A DNA stretch of 64,000 nucleotides from Pseudopithomyces maydicus (GCA_026873275.1 JANTUC010000003.1:558001-622000), one strand, 5' to 3'. Numbered from the stretch's first letter, positions 1 to 13,039 are shown. The notes: generated by a model from the letters alone, not told the origin. Numbers and translations are program-made.

Positions 1-1234
1 ATTGCTTGTGCTCTCGGACACGGGTCTCCTTATTCTCATAGCCCCACTTCAATATATCAACTTGCACTTTCTCAACATCCGCTCGAAACGGTCACCTACC
101 CCTAACCCCTATACAACTTTGGGGAAATCGGTCTTAAAATAGTCATGATGGACGAAAGTATTTCATAAAAGCGTGACTTCATTCAAACAGGCATCATCAC
201 TGTTATAGTGCTCACTTCATAACAATGTGTTAATGTTGTCCACAGGGTACATGCATTTGTTGAAGACATGCCAAAGCGTCCGCATAGACATACATCACCA
301 TTTTCTATGATCATTGCTGTATAAATATACCAGAAATAAACGTTAGACCAAAGGGATCGACCTCCTCCTGTCTTCTATGAATGCTGTTAAGAAATAAATC
401 GATCTTCACAAACTATGATTTCACTGCATGGCTCCATTCACCTTCTTGGCCTTCGCTCTACTTTGCCTTGAATTTTGCTGACGAACATAAGAATTACATA
501 AGAGGATTAGGGTCATATTGTCCCTTGAGAGATTTTATTCTACCATTCCCGTATCTAATACGTTCCAATCAATATCTCCAATGCTTAAAAATACTATGCT
601 GTTCAACTGAATTAAACGTTAACCTATGATACCATGGCAAACGATTTCCAAGAGAAATAGAATCAAAGGGCTCGTCTCAATAAAGCAAGTTTACTACAAC
701 AATCCTATTATCAGTCACTAGATTCACCCCAGCGAGTCCGCGACGAGCACAAGGAATAGCTCAAACTATTATCGATTTAAATACTCAAGCACATCACTCA
801 TTACTTTCACGCAAGTCTATTCACAAAACAATCTCAGCACGTCTCTCCAAAGCCATGCATAATTTTTCTCGAAACAAACAGAGCAAAGCCTCGCGAAATA
901 AATGTCTTCCTTCACATGGCGCAAGTTTCAGCTTCCAAACCTAACGGCATTCTCACGCTCGTGGGAACTTGCTCCGTTTCTCTCCGGCGAATGGGCAGAT
1001 AGTGGCGTTTGATAGTGGGTAGCGTCTGATATGCTCACCGATGTAGAGTTGTTGCGAGGGAAGTCACCAGGGCGAAAGGGGGTTCCGACCGTACCATAAG
1101 CCTATCTAGGGGATGGATTCGCTTCTTCTCGGACCGGTGAAGGGTGGTGGTCAGATAAGATATGTGGACAGCTGAGATCGCGGGACGGTGAACAAGCTGT
1201 GCTGAGGTCGTGTCATGGCATGGACTCGTGGGCC

Positions 1235-1256
1235 GTGAGGTGAGGTGAGGTGAGGT
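1235..1256. repeat. GTGAG short tandem repeat
   Basis: About four consecutive GTGAG-type units (gtgaggtgaggtgaggtgag) form a microsatellite in non-coding DNA. No function is implied. Confidence 0.7.
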
Positions 1257-2284
1257 CATTATCTGTGCACGTGATTATGCCTATCCCGTCTCGCAGTGCG
1301 TTGCCTCTCCCTTACTGTGACGACTGTTTATGTATGTTGTGTCATGGTTGTGCATAGTGCTCGACGACCCCTATGGATACTGTGCATGCTATTCGAGCGT
1401 CGAACGGATCGAGGCCAACCCGAGCAGTAAGCATGGTCCAGTGACAGCCGTATCATAGACACAGTCAGCCAGCGGCACAGTACAAAGCTTCAATCGCCTA
1501 AATGTCTCATCACAAGCTGTATCATCAACACATTGTTCCTTCTGATCATCGGCCCAGGTGTCGTCGTCAAGCCATAGCGCTGAGAGGCGCTCTAATCTCA
1601 CCCACCACCACGAGTCAAATGCCTCAAAGTGGTGCAATTGCTTATCTCCCACCTGCCAATCAATGCGTGACGTACCCCCTCTGGCACCAAAGCCACAACG
1701 GCCACTCCGGCCCCTCGTCCAGACCTCACTCGAAGGCAGCGCTGTCTACGAAAGTTCGGCCCGCGCAGCACATCGCCCGTCGTTCGTTCGCCCGTCCCCA
1801 GGTAGGCACTTGCGTACCGCATCCCCTAAAGGCTGCTCAACCATGGTTCCCCAACGGGATCGCGTGCCCCCCGAACCAGGCTCGCGCCCACGCGCAGAGC
1901 CTCTGTTTGGCTGCACATGGTTCTCGCAGCTGGTACGGATCCTGTTCCTGCGTTCGCGGCACGGTGATCCGATCCAGAACCACGCTCTCGTGTTTCACAA
2001 ACGGCAGGTTTACCTGGAGCCTCTGGTCCCCATTCGCCCGGATGGCACCCGGTTGATGTGCCATGGTGCACGCGGAAGTATGCGGGTGCACCGGGGAGGG
2101 CCACAACCAGGTCCAGGACTGAGCAGCGCAGGCCCAGGACCAGCGATGGCCCGCCAGCCAGCACCACCACCGGCACCGCCCGACAGCTGGATCTGACAAG
2201 ATGTGGGGTGCGGCGTTTTTTGATGGGATGGTAAGTTTTGTCGTCTGTGCGGGTGGTGTTGGTTTTTTGTTGAGCCAGGCGGGC

Positions 2285-2285
<1 letters not shown>

Positions 2286-2311
<26 letters not shown>
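2286..2311. repeat. GGCT short tandem repeat
   Basis: Five to six consecutive GGCT units form a microsatellite in GC-rich non-coding DNA. Overlapping open frames on both strands here are best explained by composition. Confidence 0.7.
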
Positions 2312-2315
<4 letters not shown>

Positions 2316-3883
2316 ACGCAGGAGACGGTCTGGGTATTGCGCGTTCAGCCCTCCCCACTCACGAGGGAGGAGCCGCTCGCTTCGAGGCGGGGGAGAGGAG
2401 AGGGCAGGTTAGGTTAGCTCGAAAAAGCATGCGGTGCGGTGCGCACTGGAGGACATGGTCCAGGCCCGATTCCGATCGTGGGGTCAGAAAGCTGCGTCGG
2501 ATGCACACGATCGGACTTGAGAGAAATAAGAAATCATGACAGCGCTCGCGCTCAGGGGCACATGCTGTGAATGGGCGGACGTGGAGGAACGTGCTGCTGC
2601 GAAATGTCCGGGGCACTGCGGCCAGCAGCGAACTTGGAAAGTGTATTCGTCGTAGGCCTTTGCGGTGGCTTTGCACACGGTGAGATTGTTTGTGATTACT
2701 TTGTGACCTGTGGTCGTTGTCGAAATTGACAATTTCCCTACGAAATAGTCGTCTCGAGTCCACGACACCCCCGGTCGCTCCTGTCAGCGGTTACCCTGGA
2801 TACGCCATGCAACTGCCCGAGCGAATGACGAATTGAACATGGCGCCCAGGTACGCAGTATATGTACAGGGTATCAAAATATTTGCGATATCTGCGGCCTC
2901 GAACACGTCTTCGAGTCGAGATGGAGCTCGGTCGCTCTGATGGCTCGACAGGCGCAATCAAGGAACAGACACGTCTTGCGTTGTGCTGGCAACGGCCTGT
3001 TTGTCGCAACCATGACGGTGCAGATAATCAAACAAAAAAAAAACCAAGCAACAATCCTGGCAAGAGTGTGCACTGGCAGACCAGACACGTTGGATGACTG
3101 TGCATCTTCGAAACCTCCGAGACGAGGATACCGTGCCGGCGTCTCCCTTCACTGGCTCGCTCTTTTCTGCACCAAAGGGTCCTCCGTAGTCTGTCCGGCA
3201 GGTACCCTTGAATCCCCTATTTACCGTACCGACTGAGCGTCTCAAGGGCTCTTCAAGGGCTCCTCAGCAAAGGCTACGAGAGCGGAAAACGTCTCAACCC
3301 GCCTGTGTGAAACAAATCCACTCACGGACCCGGCATTGCGTGGCTTGTCCGCATCCGGCTCGAGTTAGTCCTCAGTGCCGGCGCATGCGTGGTTGCACGG
3401 CCACGGCCAGTGTGGCGAACCCCACACTTTGTATTCGCGCCTGCTGTGATGTGCTGCTCTCCGTGCTGCGCAATTGGAGCGTGGACTTGTATCTATCTAT
3501 TGCCGATACAGCCGTTTCACGTAGCGGCGGTGTTTACAGCCGGACAGCCGGATAGCTCGAGGCATCAATTTACAGGCGAGGCATCCAAACAGGAAAGTGG
3601 TTGATCAGAATTCAAAAAAGATAGTTTGCTGTCACGACCTTGGATCGTTAATCGCGCTTCGTGAGCATGTTCATGCATACCCTGAGTACAAAGACTTTGG
3701 TCGTCTCCACATCAGTCCACCGCGCTGGATTTATTTCCGAGTGACGTCTGCGATACCTCATGAAATTTCTTCTAGCACGGCACGGGACCTGCTTGACTGA
3801 CTCGGGCCGAGCGGAAATTCGCGTGGGAAGCAGAGAGAAGAAAAAGCAGAGGACGAGTGACGAGTTTTCGAATTGCTAGACTG

Positions 3884-4417
3884 CTAGTTGGACCTGCGCC
3901 GGCTCTGGCAAATTAGCTTGCCGAGGCCCTGAAGATCATTATTCGCAAGGCTGGATGTGAAATGAAAGACGGGTATCTTGCGCGGCAGGCGATCCTTGTG
4001 CTCGAGATTATTTCCAATCTCCACGAGAATAGAGTATACGGTATACTTCGGCAGTGACTGCTGGGCGTTGCAAACTAGGTACGGTAGCAAAGACGACATG
4101 GCAAGTTTGGTACGCTTCATGTGGACGTGCATTCCAATTGTCTGATGCATGACGTCCATTCCAAATGCGACCTCGAGACCCTCGAACGGGCCTGGGGTCT
4201 CGGGACGCTGGCGCTTTTTCTGTGCGACCTTTTTGCGAAGAACAAGCTGTTTTGGCTCGAGCTGCAAGCCAGCGATCGGGCATGTTGCTTTTTGCTGTGC
4301 TACGGAAAGGCTCCAGGGCCGCCTAGAACGCGGTCTAAACTGCGCGACAGCCTCGTCGAGAGTGCTCGTGAGAGACCTCGGATCCAAAGTGGCATTTGAC
4401 GTGCGCCACATGGCCAA
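3884..4417 (-). CDS. Doubtful 177-aa open reading frame
   Basis: This is an uninterrupted frame of 177 codons with an ATG start (MAMWRTSN...) in otherwise gene-free DNA. I recognise no domain. The product is basic and mixed in composition, without signal peptide, membrane segment or repeats. There is no clear promoter, and the opposite strand is also open over much of the stretch, which favours a chance frame. It could be an orphan gene or a remnant exon. Confidence 0.15.
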   Translation of the reverse strand: MAMWRTSNATLDPRSLTSTLDEAVAQFRPRSRRPWSLSVAQQKATCPIAGLQLEPKQLVLRKKVAQKKRQRPETPGPFEGLEVAFGMDVMHQTIGMHVHMKRTKLAMSSLLPYLVCNAQQSLPKYTVYSILVEIGNNLEHKDRLPRKIPVFHFTSSLANNDLQGLGKLICQSRRRSN

Positions 4418-5634
4418 ATGCGGGCCATTGGCAAGCCACCGAGCGAAGATGCAAGGCCAGACGGGTCACGATAGCGACGGCACGTTGCTTTCCACACACA
4501 AGATGCCAAAGCTTTGGAAGAAGGTTTACGTACAGGTCGTGGCTTGGATGCAGGGCGGGTTGGGGTTGTGTGTAGGGGAAAGGGCGAAGGGGTGGAAACC
4601 CAGGCCGCGAGGGTCACGGTCATTGCAAGATGCGAGCTGAAAGCGTACGCTGGTCTCTTCGAGAGCGGCTGCGGGCGGGCTTGGGTTTACATGGGTAGAT
4701 GGGTACGTACTTAGATATCTCGATGCGGTTGCCCTCAGCAACGCTGACGGACGGGATCGGATTCGCGTCACGCAAGCAGGATCAGCGTCTTCGTCGGCCA
4801 TGTTCTCCGCATTTTCGTCTATCGCATCCTGTTTGTGAGTGGCAAGCAGGCGATGGTCGGTGGCCTCATGCTCGGGGTAAGGATGGCAGCGCCCCTGCAT
4901 CTGTGGACTAGCGACAAGCGAGTTATTGGGCGCGCGAACTGCGGACAGGCAAATGAGGATCCCAAGGAGGATTAGTGGGCCGTTCGTCTGCACGGTGAAA
5001 CAGCGTCAATCTTCATGTTGTGATGCAGGCGCAGGCGTCGGGGGCCGTAGCGACAGGTTGTGCCTGGAGGGTGGGGAGCGCGGTGTCTTGACTCGGGGAG
5101 CGAGTTCGCGTGGCAGTTGCAGTTGCAGCTCTCTGGGGGCGCAATGGCACGGCGGGCAGTGGTCGGGGGGCAGAAGGTTCAGGTTGTGCGGGCGCTCAGT
5201 GGCAAGCGGGCGGTGGGAGAGCAGGGCTGCAATAGCATTTCCGCCGCCTCGCATGGCTTGCAGGCGGGCCAGCACCCTCACTCGCTGGGCTGGCACCAAG
5301 GTTCTTTGTGCCCGCAGTGAGGCTCCGAACAGAGAAGATAAGCCGCAGGGGTGCGACGGGGGTCTTCAGTTGCTCTTGTCCATCATGATACGGCAGGCCG
5401 GGCTGCGGCTAGGCGAGATTTGCTCGCTGTGCTCGTGATGCGACGATGGGAGACGATGGATGATGGATGATGCCAATGGGCGCGCTGGACAGCAGCGGGC
5501 GGCGGGGGGCGGGCGCGCGAGGCGGCCTGCCTTTGTGTGTGCAAGTAAGTGCTTGCGGTGGCAGACTGGCCTATCTATAGATATAGCACTGTCTACCACC
5601 GTGTGCAGTACAGTACACTCGTCTAGTCCACTTG

Positions 5635-5680
5635 TGCTGTGCTGTGCTGTGCTGTGCTGTGCGGTGCGGTGCTGTGCTGG
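5635..5680. repeat. GCTGT microsatellite
   Basis: A run of GCTGT pentamers that drifts into GCGGT units lies about 0.8 kb upstream of the gene starting at 6437. It is a simple repeat, possibly within the promoter. Confidence 0.7.
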
Positions 5681-6436
5681 GCTGCTCGGTACGGTACCTA
5701 TCGTCGCCACGCCCGCCGCCCGTTGCATGGCGCTGGCTGCGAACAGGTTAGGTAGGTCGCTGCAGAGGCGCGCAGGGATGGCCCATGGATGTGCCTGTGA
5801 GCTGCCGGGGTCGGTGTGTGTCCGTGCTTGCAGGCAGGGAAGGCGCCCCCAGGTCGCTGTGCTCGACTAGTCGCCGCCCAAAAGCGCCTGCCATCGCTCT
5901 CACTTCGACCATCACCGCTTTCTCCCCACCCGCCCCAGAGCCTCTCTCTCCCCCACCAGCCTTGGAACCCAAGTCGCACTCGACAGCGTGCCGCAGACGC
6001 TGTCAGTCGATGGCGGTATCTGTCCGTTCATTTCCCGTCATTCCTTAATCTTGCCTTGGGTGTGCTGGCTTTCACTCACACGCCCTCCTCTTCCCGCCGC
6101 CCACGCCTAACGACCCGCCTACACCGCGCCCGACCACACCACGTATACTGTACGCTCTCTCCAGGCCCGCCCGCTCCCCAATCTGCCTGCTGACGACTCA
6201 CCCGCTCGTCCAGTAATCCCCTCGCCGCCTTGTACCCCGAGCGCGCCTGTTTCGTCTCGACTCCCAAGTGCCCGCTTCTGTAGCACTGCAACGACGCCGC
6301 TGTCCAACCACACCCTCGGCGCCTGCCGCTCCATCGCGCCCACGAGCCAAGCACAGCCCGCCATTCGACACCCGTAATCTCCTCAGCCCGCCCCGACCAG
6401 CCGACCGTGTTACCACCCCGACGAAACCGCTTCACC

Positions 6437-9159
6437 ATGGCTTCCATCGCCCTGCCACGACACCAGGTGACGCAGACACAGCAATCTGCCCAGATCGGCT
6501 CACCGCTCTACCAGCGCCGCCGTCCGTCACAGGCTGGGCCCATTGAGCTGCTACCGAACCCCGACTTCTCCTTTCCCATGCGAGACCCAGAGACCGCCGC
6601 GACTGCTCCAGCACCCGCTGCACCCGCACCCGCACCCACCGCCAATGCCCGCCCAATGTCGCTGCAAGCCTACCCTACAGGCCGCCGCGGCTCTGCCCAC
6701 GCACGGGGAAAATCCATCAACGCCTTGCCGGATTTCAGTTTCAACCCGGCTGGGACGCCCAAGGCACCCGCAACAGCGACTTCACCACCTGTATCCCCAT
6801 TGGCACAGCCCGCAACCCCAGGAACGCCGTCGAGGCCAATTGTTGGACACAGGCGTGGTGGCAGCGAGTTTATTGGCGGAGACAGCCGACCGGGAGCTAC
6901 CACATTAATGAGCACCAGCCCTACCAAAGGCGACGATGTTCTACCCCAACCGAACAACACCCTGCGCCCTGGACCACCTGCCGGACGACGTGGGCATGCC
7001 CACCGACGGTCGGGTGCCATTTCCTCCCATGACCTTACCTCCATCATGAATCCTCCAGCACAGCCTCGAACTGGTAGTGCACCGGTTACCCCTTCAGAGC
7101 TACCACAGTTTGTCTTTGGCCATGCCGTGAGTAAATCGATATCCCAGCCATCGTTGCGAGACGCCAGCTCCTTGCAAGATCTGGATGAGACGCCACGCCC
7201 CCTTCACGCGCCCGAGTCGGTTTCTCCGATAAGGTGGAGTACATCCGACCTTTGTCTACTATTTCTTCCGAAACAGAAACCTCAACCGTGCGCGGCCACT
7301 CTGCCACCAACAGTCTGTCATCCGTTTTGAGTGCTGGAACTTCTTCTAGCCGGAATGGCCGCCCGACTCTTAGCACTGTGGAAGACGAGTCGCGCCCGAG
7401 CACTGCTGGCGCTATTCTCGACAATCAACGGTTCTTAGGAAATGACCCATCTATTTTTTTGCGCCCCTCATCTGCCATTTCGCCTACTGCTGGTACGCAC
7501 CCCGGCAACTCCACTCTTCCTGCCAAGCGCAGAAGCTTCTTCCGCATGGAGCCGAAGCGTAGCGATCCGTCTGTTCCGACTCTTTCGAGTGTGTCAGATC
7601 CCGCAATTTCTGGTCCCGTGGAATCGCCGTTGCCATCCCCAAGGCCTGAAGACGAGGACAGCGGAGAACAAGCCAACAAGACAAGGACCCGCAAAGCTAA
7701 TAAGGGCCCGAGAAAGGCCAAGTCATGGGCCAGTTCAATCATACCGAAAAAGGCGAAACGCAGCAAGAAGGTCAAGGATAGGTCCTCAACACCACCTCCT
7801 CAATCGACTCTGGAAGATGAGTCGGATGATTCCGAGGACGTGGACTTTGAAGCGAATTTCGATGTTGACAACACAGTCACCATAGTATCACCCGCCGACG
7901 ACGTGACTGCGACACCGAAGGTACAGACTGATTATGCGTCATGGCAGCCTCGAGAGCTTAAGCGGGTGGATTCCGATACGATGAACCCAATGATCGACTT
8001 GGATGCGGCTTTGGGACCCTTCAAAACCCCACAGGATAGCAATGTTCGCAACCAACGAGGATTTGCTGCCCATCGACGTGCCATGCATAGTGCAGGCGGT
8101 ATGCTTCAAAACCACCGACGGACCGAAAGCGCACCGGCACTCGTGCCATTTGAACTTAGAAACACTGCAGCGGCTACGACTTCGACCATGGCTGATGTTT
8201 TCGAAGAAGAAGAGCCTGAGGATGACACACCCAAGTCCAGTTCCAAGAGTACACATTCTGAACCCCCGATTGATGAGGAGAGCGAGACGATCGAAGATCC
8301 CAAAATCCAAGTTGTCGAAACCGATGAGCGCCAAACTGGATCCACCATCAATTGGGACTTTACCGACGGTCTTGGTGTGAAGCGCGAAAGCAAGCAAAAG
8401 GAGGAATTGTCTGAACCTTGCTCCCCACGTGCTCTTCCAAGTCAACCACCCCGCGCCGACGACGCTACTTTTGTGGACAACGCTCACGCGGTGGAAGTTG
8501 TGGAAGATTATGAAGAGCCTCGAACTTCATCCCTCACTCATTCTTCCGATTCTACTGTGACGCCTCAGATGTCTGCGGAGGATAGCCAGGAGAAACAGAC
8601 CGTCATGAATCTCTCTCTTCCTCTTGCACAACAGAACCTGATGACACCCGACACATTTACATCATCCTTCTCGTCGCCGGATTTCAGGTCCAGTCAGCTC
8701 TCCTTCGACACACCTAGACTGGGTACAGCTGCATCATCAATGACCGATTATCCGGCACCCTCGCCACGATTTGGAGAACCTGGACCCGAACTACGTATCT
8801 CAGTTGACGACGTCCCGTCTTTGACATCCTCCCGGTCAACCATGACGAGTGCTATGCAGAGCGCGTTTCCGTTGCCGAGCCCTCGTCAACAAGGGGACCG
8901 ATCTGCGTCACTTAGCTCTGCTGCTAGCGATGTTGACCCGCGCCGTCGGAAGCGGTCGAGCATCGTGAGTTTGTCTCGTCTGATCAACACTTCATCTTTT
9001 GGCGAGAGAAGCAAGCTTTCGATCGAGACTCGGCCCCATTCAGAGTATGGACGGGCTCCCGAAGTCGCTCAGAAGGAATCCAAGAAGAAGCACAAGCGTC
9101 TCAGTAAGCTTGTGCAATTCTGGAAGCCGAAAGAGCCCAAGGAATCGTCTCGAAAGTGA
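6437..9159 (+). CDS. Serine/proline-rich protein, fungal 'cell wall proline-rich protein' type
   Basis: This long low-complexity protein resembles fungal proteins annotated as cell wall proline-rich protein; its biochemical role is unknown. It starts MASIALPRHQ with a well-placed ATG after a pyrimidine-rich leader. The N-terminal part is rich in Pro, Ala and Ser. A conserved-looking block reads VGFSDKVEYIRPLSTISSE. Acidic and Ser-rich linkers follow, and the end is strongly basic (KKHKRLSKLVQFWKPK). No signal peptide or membrane segment is visible, so a cytoplasmic or cortical location is as likely as the wall. The frame changes near 7.13-7.23 kb. A GTAAAT donor at 7131 and an AG at 7188-7189 give a 59-nt intron that keeps the conserved block and yields 887 residues, but the alternative frame also looks codable, so this junction is uncertain. 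Confidence 0.75.
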
Positions 9160-10684
9160 GGCAGCTTTCAGGCTTATAAATCGCCTGGTAATCTCTGCAA
9201 CATTGTAACGCATTTGGTCAATGGCCACCGCTTAATCAACTCTACGTTGATGGCACGAATTATGGCTTTACCGAGCGCAACCACTTTTCTCTTATATTTC
9301 TCGCATGACCCGGAGTTTTTGACAGCGAGACCCTTCTATGACTCTTGTTTTATGGCGCATATTGCGATGCATCTCTCGATTTGGAACGCGAACTGGATCA
9401 CTACATTACATACACCACTTTCATTTACAGAATAACTTTCTTTGTTTTATCTCACTGGGAGGACGGGTATCTAGGACCCCGAAAAGAGTTGAAAGGAGCG
9501 GGATGAGTTTCTGGACTATCTTGACTGGTGCTGATGCTTTGATCATCCACATACCCATTATTTCCTTTCTGATCTCTCCTTAACGTCTACTTGGTATATC
9601 GCGTTATGCCTACGCGCCCGATCGATGGCACAAAGAAGAGCCAGGGTGAGCAAATGATTATACTTATTTGGGGCAAGGCGATGAATGGCCCGTGGATTCA
9701 GCGTGCATGGTAGTGGAGAAGAAGCATCGACGGCGCTATCTCGATGGTGATTTAGCTGCGAGCGAGGATTGCGATTAGGTAGCGAATGAATGAAATATAC
9801 ACACTTCGTAACTTGTATCACATTTGACCCTGATTTCCCCGCACATTTCGCCCTCACATTCCAGCCCGTCCCAGGTCGAAAATGTGCGAGACTGGATTAC
9901 TGTAGCATTGCGCATAGGACAGTACGAAGCCGACCGTATCCGAGCATCATCAAAGACCTGTCTATCATCCTTCAAGTTGTACAAATTGATGTTTTCTTGG
10001 AACTGGCAACATTAGACTAGCTTCAGCCACCGATAAACCTACGTTGTCAGCAGCACTGTTCTCATGGTTTCAGTATCCTCCACTGTCACGTCTGGTTGTG
10101 CCATGAAACATTAACTTCGTGATCTGCCAGCACGAACCACCTCCTTCATAAACATTAGGCCGGTATAGTTCACAGGCATTCGACACGTCCCCCACCTCCA
10201 GAGGGGTGGAAGCGAGATGGGCTCGGGGCCAAAGTTCTAACGTCAGACACATAGCATCCAGGATATATACAGGCAATCTCGCTTCGCAGCCCCCGCTCGG
10301 AACACTTTTGAAACAGAGACCCTTTCAGATTGGAGTATACGTGGAGGATAACATGGCATGTTGGATGCTGACTGCCGTTGAGGCTCAGTCTTACCACAGG
10401 GGTTTCACGAATATGGAGTTTATCTCCGATACCAGATGCGTATAAACGCATCATTCAAAATATGAAGCTCACGTGCACAAATAGCGTTATTCATCATTGA
10501 TCGTGGTTTAAGTACTTGGCTTGGGTTGTGCAGTGGGAACTTCCTAATTTGGCCCTAGCGCGTCTTTGGTGGGTGCTCCACTTGGCATCAGTAAGACTGG
10601 CCCGCAAGGGAGCTATCCACGCTGCATTACTTGCATTGGGCATTACACAACCAAAGTAGTCAAGCATTCAAAAACATAACTACC
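9160..10684. other. Intergenic region (1.5 kb)
   Basis: This stretch holds the 3' flank of the preceding gene and the promoter of the coiled-coil gene. Only short overlapping open frames on both strands are seen. No RNA gene or repeat was recognised. Confidence 0.6.
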
Positions 10685-12594
10685 ATGGCCGACGAAGACA
10701 AAGAAAAAGCTGCCAAGGTCGCTGCCGCGAAAAAGAAGGTACGTGTGGTTCTTGCGGTGCTTTGGAATTGCAACAAGCAGGAGTTCCTGTGCTTGGAACA
10801 TAGCTATTCTGTTGAGCGGGGCTGGTAAGCAACTATTGTTTAATTTGTACTGACAAGATCCCCGCAGTACGAAGCTTTGAAGAAGAAGAACGCGAAGAAG
10901 GCAGGCGGTGCCGCAAAGAAGAAGGACGAGAAGCCGGAGGCCTCGAGCGCAGCGGAAACACAGGAGGAGAAGGCAGAGGAAGCTGCGGAGGACTCTTCCG
11001 CTGCCATCGAAGCGGCGCAAGCACCCGAGACAACAAGCGCATCTCCTGGACCGGTTGAAGTCGACGACGACGAGCCCACCGAGCTATTTTCCACGACGAC
11101 TTCGCACGGTCGCAAGCCCTCTATAGCCGTCGAGTCGCGCCAACGATCAGCTTCTTTTTACCGGTCTGCAGGAGGCCCTACGTCCCCTACAGCCACCACA
11201 CCTGGAGGCGGAGTATCGAGCGACATTTACCGGGAGCAGGCACAGCGCATCGAGGAGCTAGAGAAGGAAAACAAGAGGCTAGCATCAGAGCTAGGGCAAG
11301 GCGAAACCAGATGGAAGAAGAGCGAGGAAGAACTCGAAGAATTGAGAGAAGGACGAGGAGAGGCTGCGCTTGCGGCAGAGAAGGCCAAGGATGCTGATAA
11401 GCTGGTAAGGCGGTGCCAATCTCTTCAGAGGAAGCAGGGCGCTGATGCGGTGAACAGAAATCGGAAGTCGAATCGTTGAAGCGACAGCTCTCACAACTCC
11501 AGTCACAGTCTGCCAAGTCCACGAAACGAACTCCTACGCCGAGTCAGTCTGCCTCCATCGACGACCTCAATGCTCAAGTTGCATCAAAATCGGAAACCAT
11601 TGAATCTTTGGAGTTGGAGATTTCGAGCCTCAACAAACAGCTTGCCGATCAGGCCAGCAAGAGCAATGAACTACAAGCAAAGATCTCAACTATAGAGACT
11701 TCTTTGCAGAAGGCAGAGCAGGAGGCCAGCTCTACCAAGACCGAACTATCAGACCTAAAAGCCAATCTAGAAAAGGCCGGCGAGCAAGCAGCCAAAGAAG
11801 GCTCCGATCGCGATTCGGCCCAGACACGCATCGCCCAGCTAGAAGCCGAATTGGGCGCTGCCAACCGCAAGGCATCCGACTCCGTCTCCCGGGCCGAGCT
11901 CCTAGAAAGGAAGATCGAGACCCTCACCCAGCTCCACCGCGACAACGACGCCCGCAACCAAACGCGCCTCCAAGAACACAAGAAAACCGAGCGCGAAGCC
12001 GCCGAACTCCGCACCCGCGTCACCGGCCTCAGCAACGAAAACGCCCGCCTCCGCGAAGCCGAGCAGCGCCGTCGAAAAGCAGACCTCGGCTCCATCGAAG
12101 ACACCAGCGTCCAGGAGCTCGTCGACGAAGAACGCGACCGCCTCCTCTCCAAGGTCCGCGAGCTCGAGGAGGAGAACTTCGAGCTCCGCCGCGGCGTCTG
12201 GAGAGACAAGCGCGCCGCCATGCAACCGGGCATGGACGACCACGCAAACGACTTCGACGACATCGATCTCTCCGGTAGCACGCCCACGGCTCGGCGACCC
12301 TCGGGCCGCCAGACGAGCTCGCTGCAGGATGTCATTCAGTCGGGGATCTCTGCGTTTACGGGGGCGTCGCGACAGCCGCGGGCTGGGGAGGCGGCCAAGG
12401 CGAGGCAGGAGAGCGTGGGCAGTTTGGATGACTTTGAGTTCGATGAGGATGCGTTTAGGCAGGCGCAGGAGGATGAGGGGAAGAGGAGGCTCGAGAGGGT
12501 GCGGGAGATTAAGCGGGGTTTGGGGCAGTATAAGGGGTGGAGGGCGGATTTTGTGGATATCAGGGCGGGGATGGGTGGGGTGTTTGATATTTGA
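10685..12594 (+). CDS. Long coiled-coil protein (fungal 'M protein repeat' / golgin-like)
   Basis: The predicted product has 575 residues. Exons are 10685-10738, 10868-11404 and 11458-12594; both introns (129 and 53 nt) have good donors (GTACGT, GTAAGG) and acceptors, and all junctions are phase 0. The protein begins with a Lys/Ala-rich helix, then an acidic Ala/Glu-rich linker and a Ser/Thr-rich patch. From about residue 150 to 435 it is a long heptad-type coiled coil rich in Glu, Lys, Leu and Gln. The tail is less coiled and ends WRADFVDIRAGMGGVFDI, which looks conserved. The layout resembles fungal golgin-like or 'M protein repeat' proteins, suggesting a tether or scaffold, perhaps at the Golgi; this is inference from architecture. 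No membrane segment is seen. Confidence 0.85.
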
Positions 12595-13039
12595 GGGTAT
12601 GCGTGCTACAGGTAGCATGGATACTCGGTGGTTGGCATGTAACGAGAGTGCTTGGTAACTCCCGGTAGACCAACATAGAAAGCATAGATGTGTATGTTTC
12701 TCACAGTACTCTTTGTGCAACGTCAGCGGCTACCCAGCTTTTCACTTGTGTGCTATATTGCAAGTTCGTTCTTAGGAACGAGCAAGCAGTCCATCGCGTC
12801 CTCAAAATGCGAGACTTGCAAGGTCACAATTCTCTAGGAAATTTCCCATGGGAACAAGGATAACAAATATAGTGGTCATGTTGTTGGGTTAGGTAGAGCC
12901 ACTAGCGTCAAAGCCTAGTCGCAGCGCGTTCCTGACGACTAGTCTGCCATGGTGGTAAGAACATGGGTTCACCCCAACTTAACCTCACGGACAACACCAA
13001 CCCAAAAATAAATTCCAAAAGAGAAGAAAAACTTCAAAA
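12595..13039. other. Intergenic region with possible 5S fragment
   Basis: This is the 3' flank of the coiled-coil gene up to the 5S rRNA gene. No ORF is credible. A segment at about 12874-12912 on the plus strand resembles the GTTGGGT..CCAC.AGCG core of 5S rRNA in degenerate form. Confidence 0.5.

Larger units (their letters stand above)
1..6436. other. Gene-poor region and long leader of the next gene
   Basis: No convincing gene is visible. The first kilobase is AT-rich with only short open frames. From about 1.5 to 2.4 kb the DNA is GC-rich and open in several overlapping frames on both strands, which is typical of non-coding GC-rich DNA. Simple repeats occur at about 1235-1256 (GTGAG units), 2286-2311 (GGCT units) and 5635-5680 (GCTGT units). 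About 5.9-6.4 kb on the plus strand is rich in C and T, as in many fungal promoters and leaders, and runs into the start codon at 6437. An unrecognised 177-codon open frame at 3884-4417 on the minus strand is listed separately. Confidence 0.6.

Noticed and set aside
1502..2358. Four overlapping open frames of 112-212 codons on both strands
   Set aside because: Overlap on both strands in GC-rich DNA with a GGCT repeat, no recognisable domain and no supported splice pattern; composition explains them.
8003..8487. Open frames inside the Ser/Pro-rich gene
   Set aside because: These are shadows of the real coding frame.
11649..12720. Long minus-strand frames (228 and 272 codons) opposite the coiled-coil gene
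   Set aside because: They mirror a biased coding sequence; the plus strand has a clear spliced coiled-coil protein.
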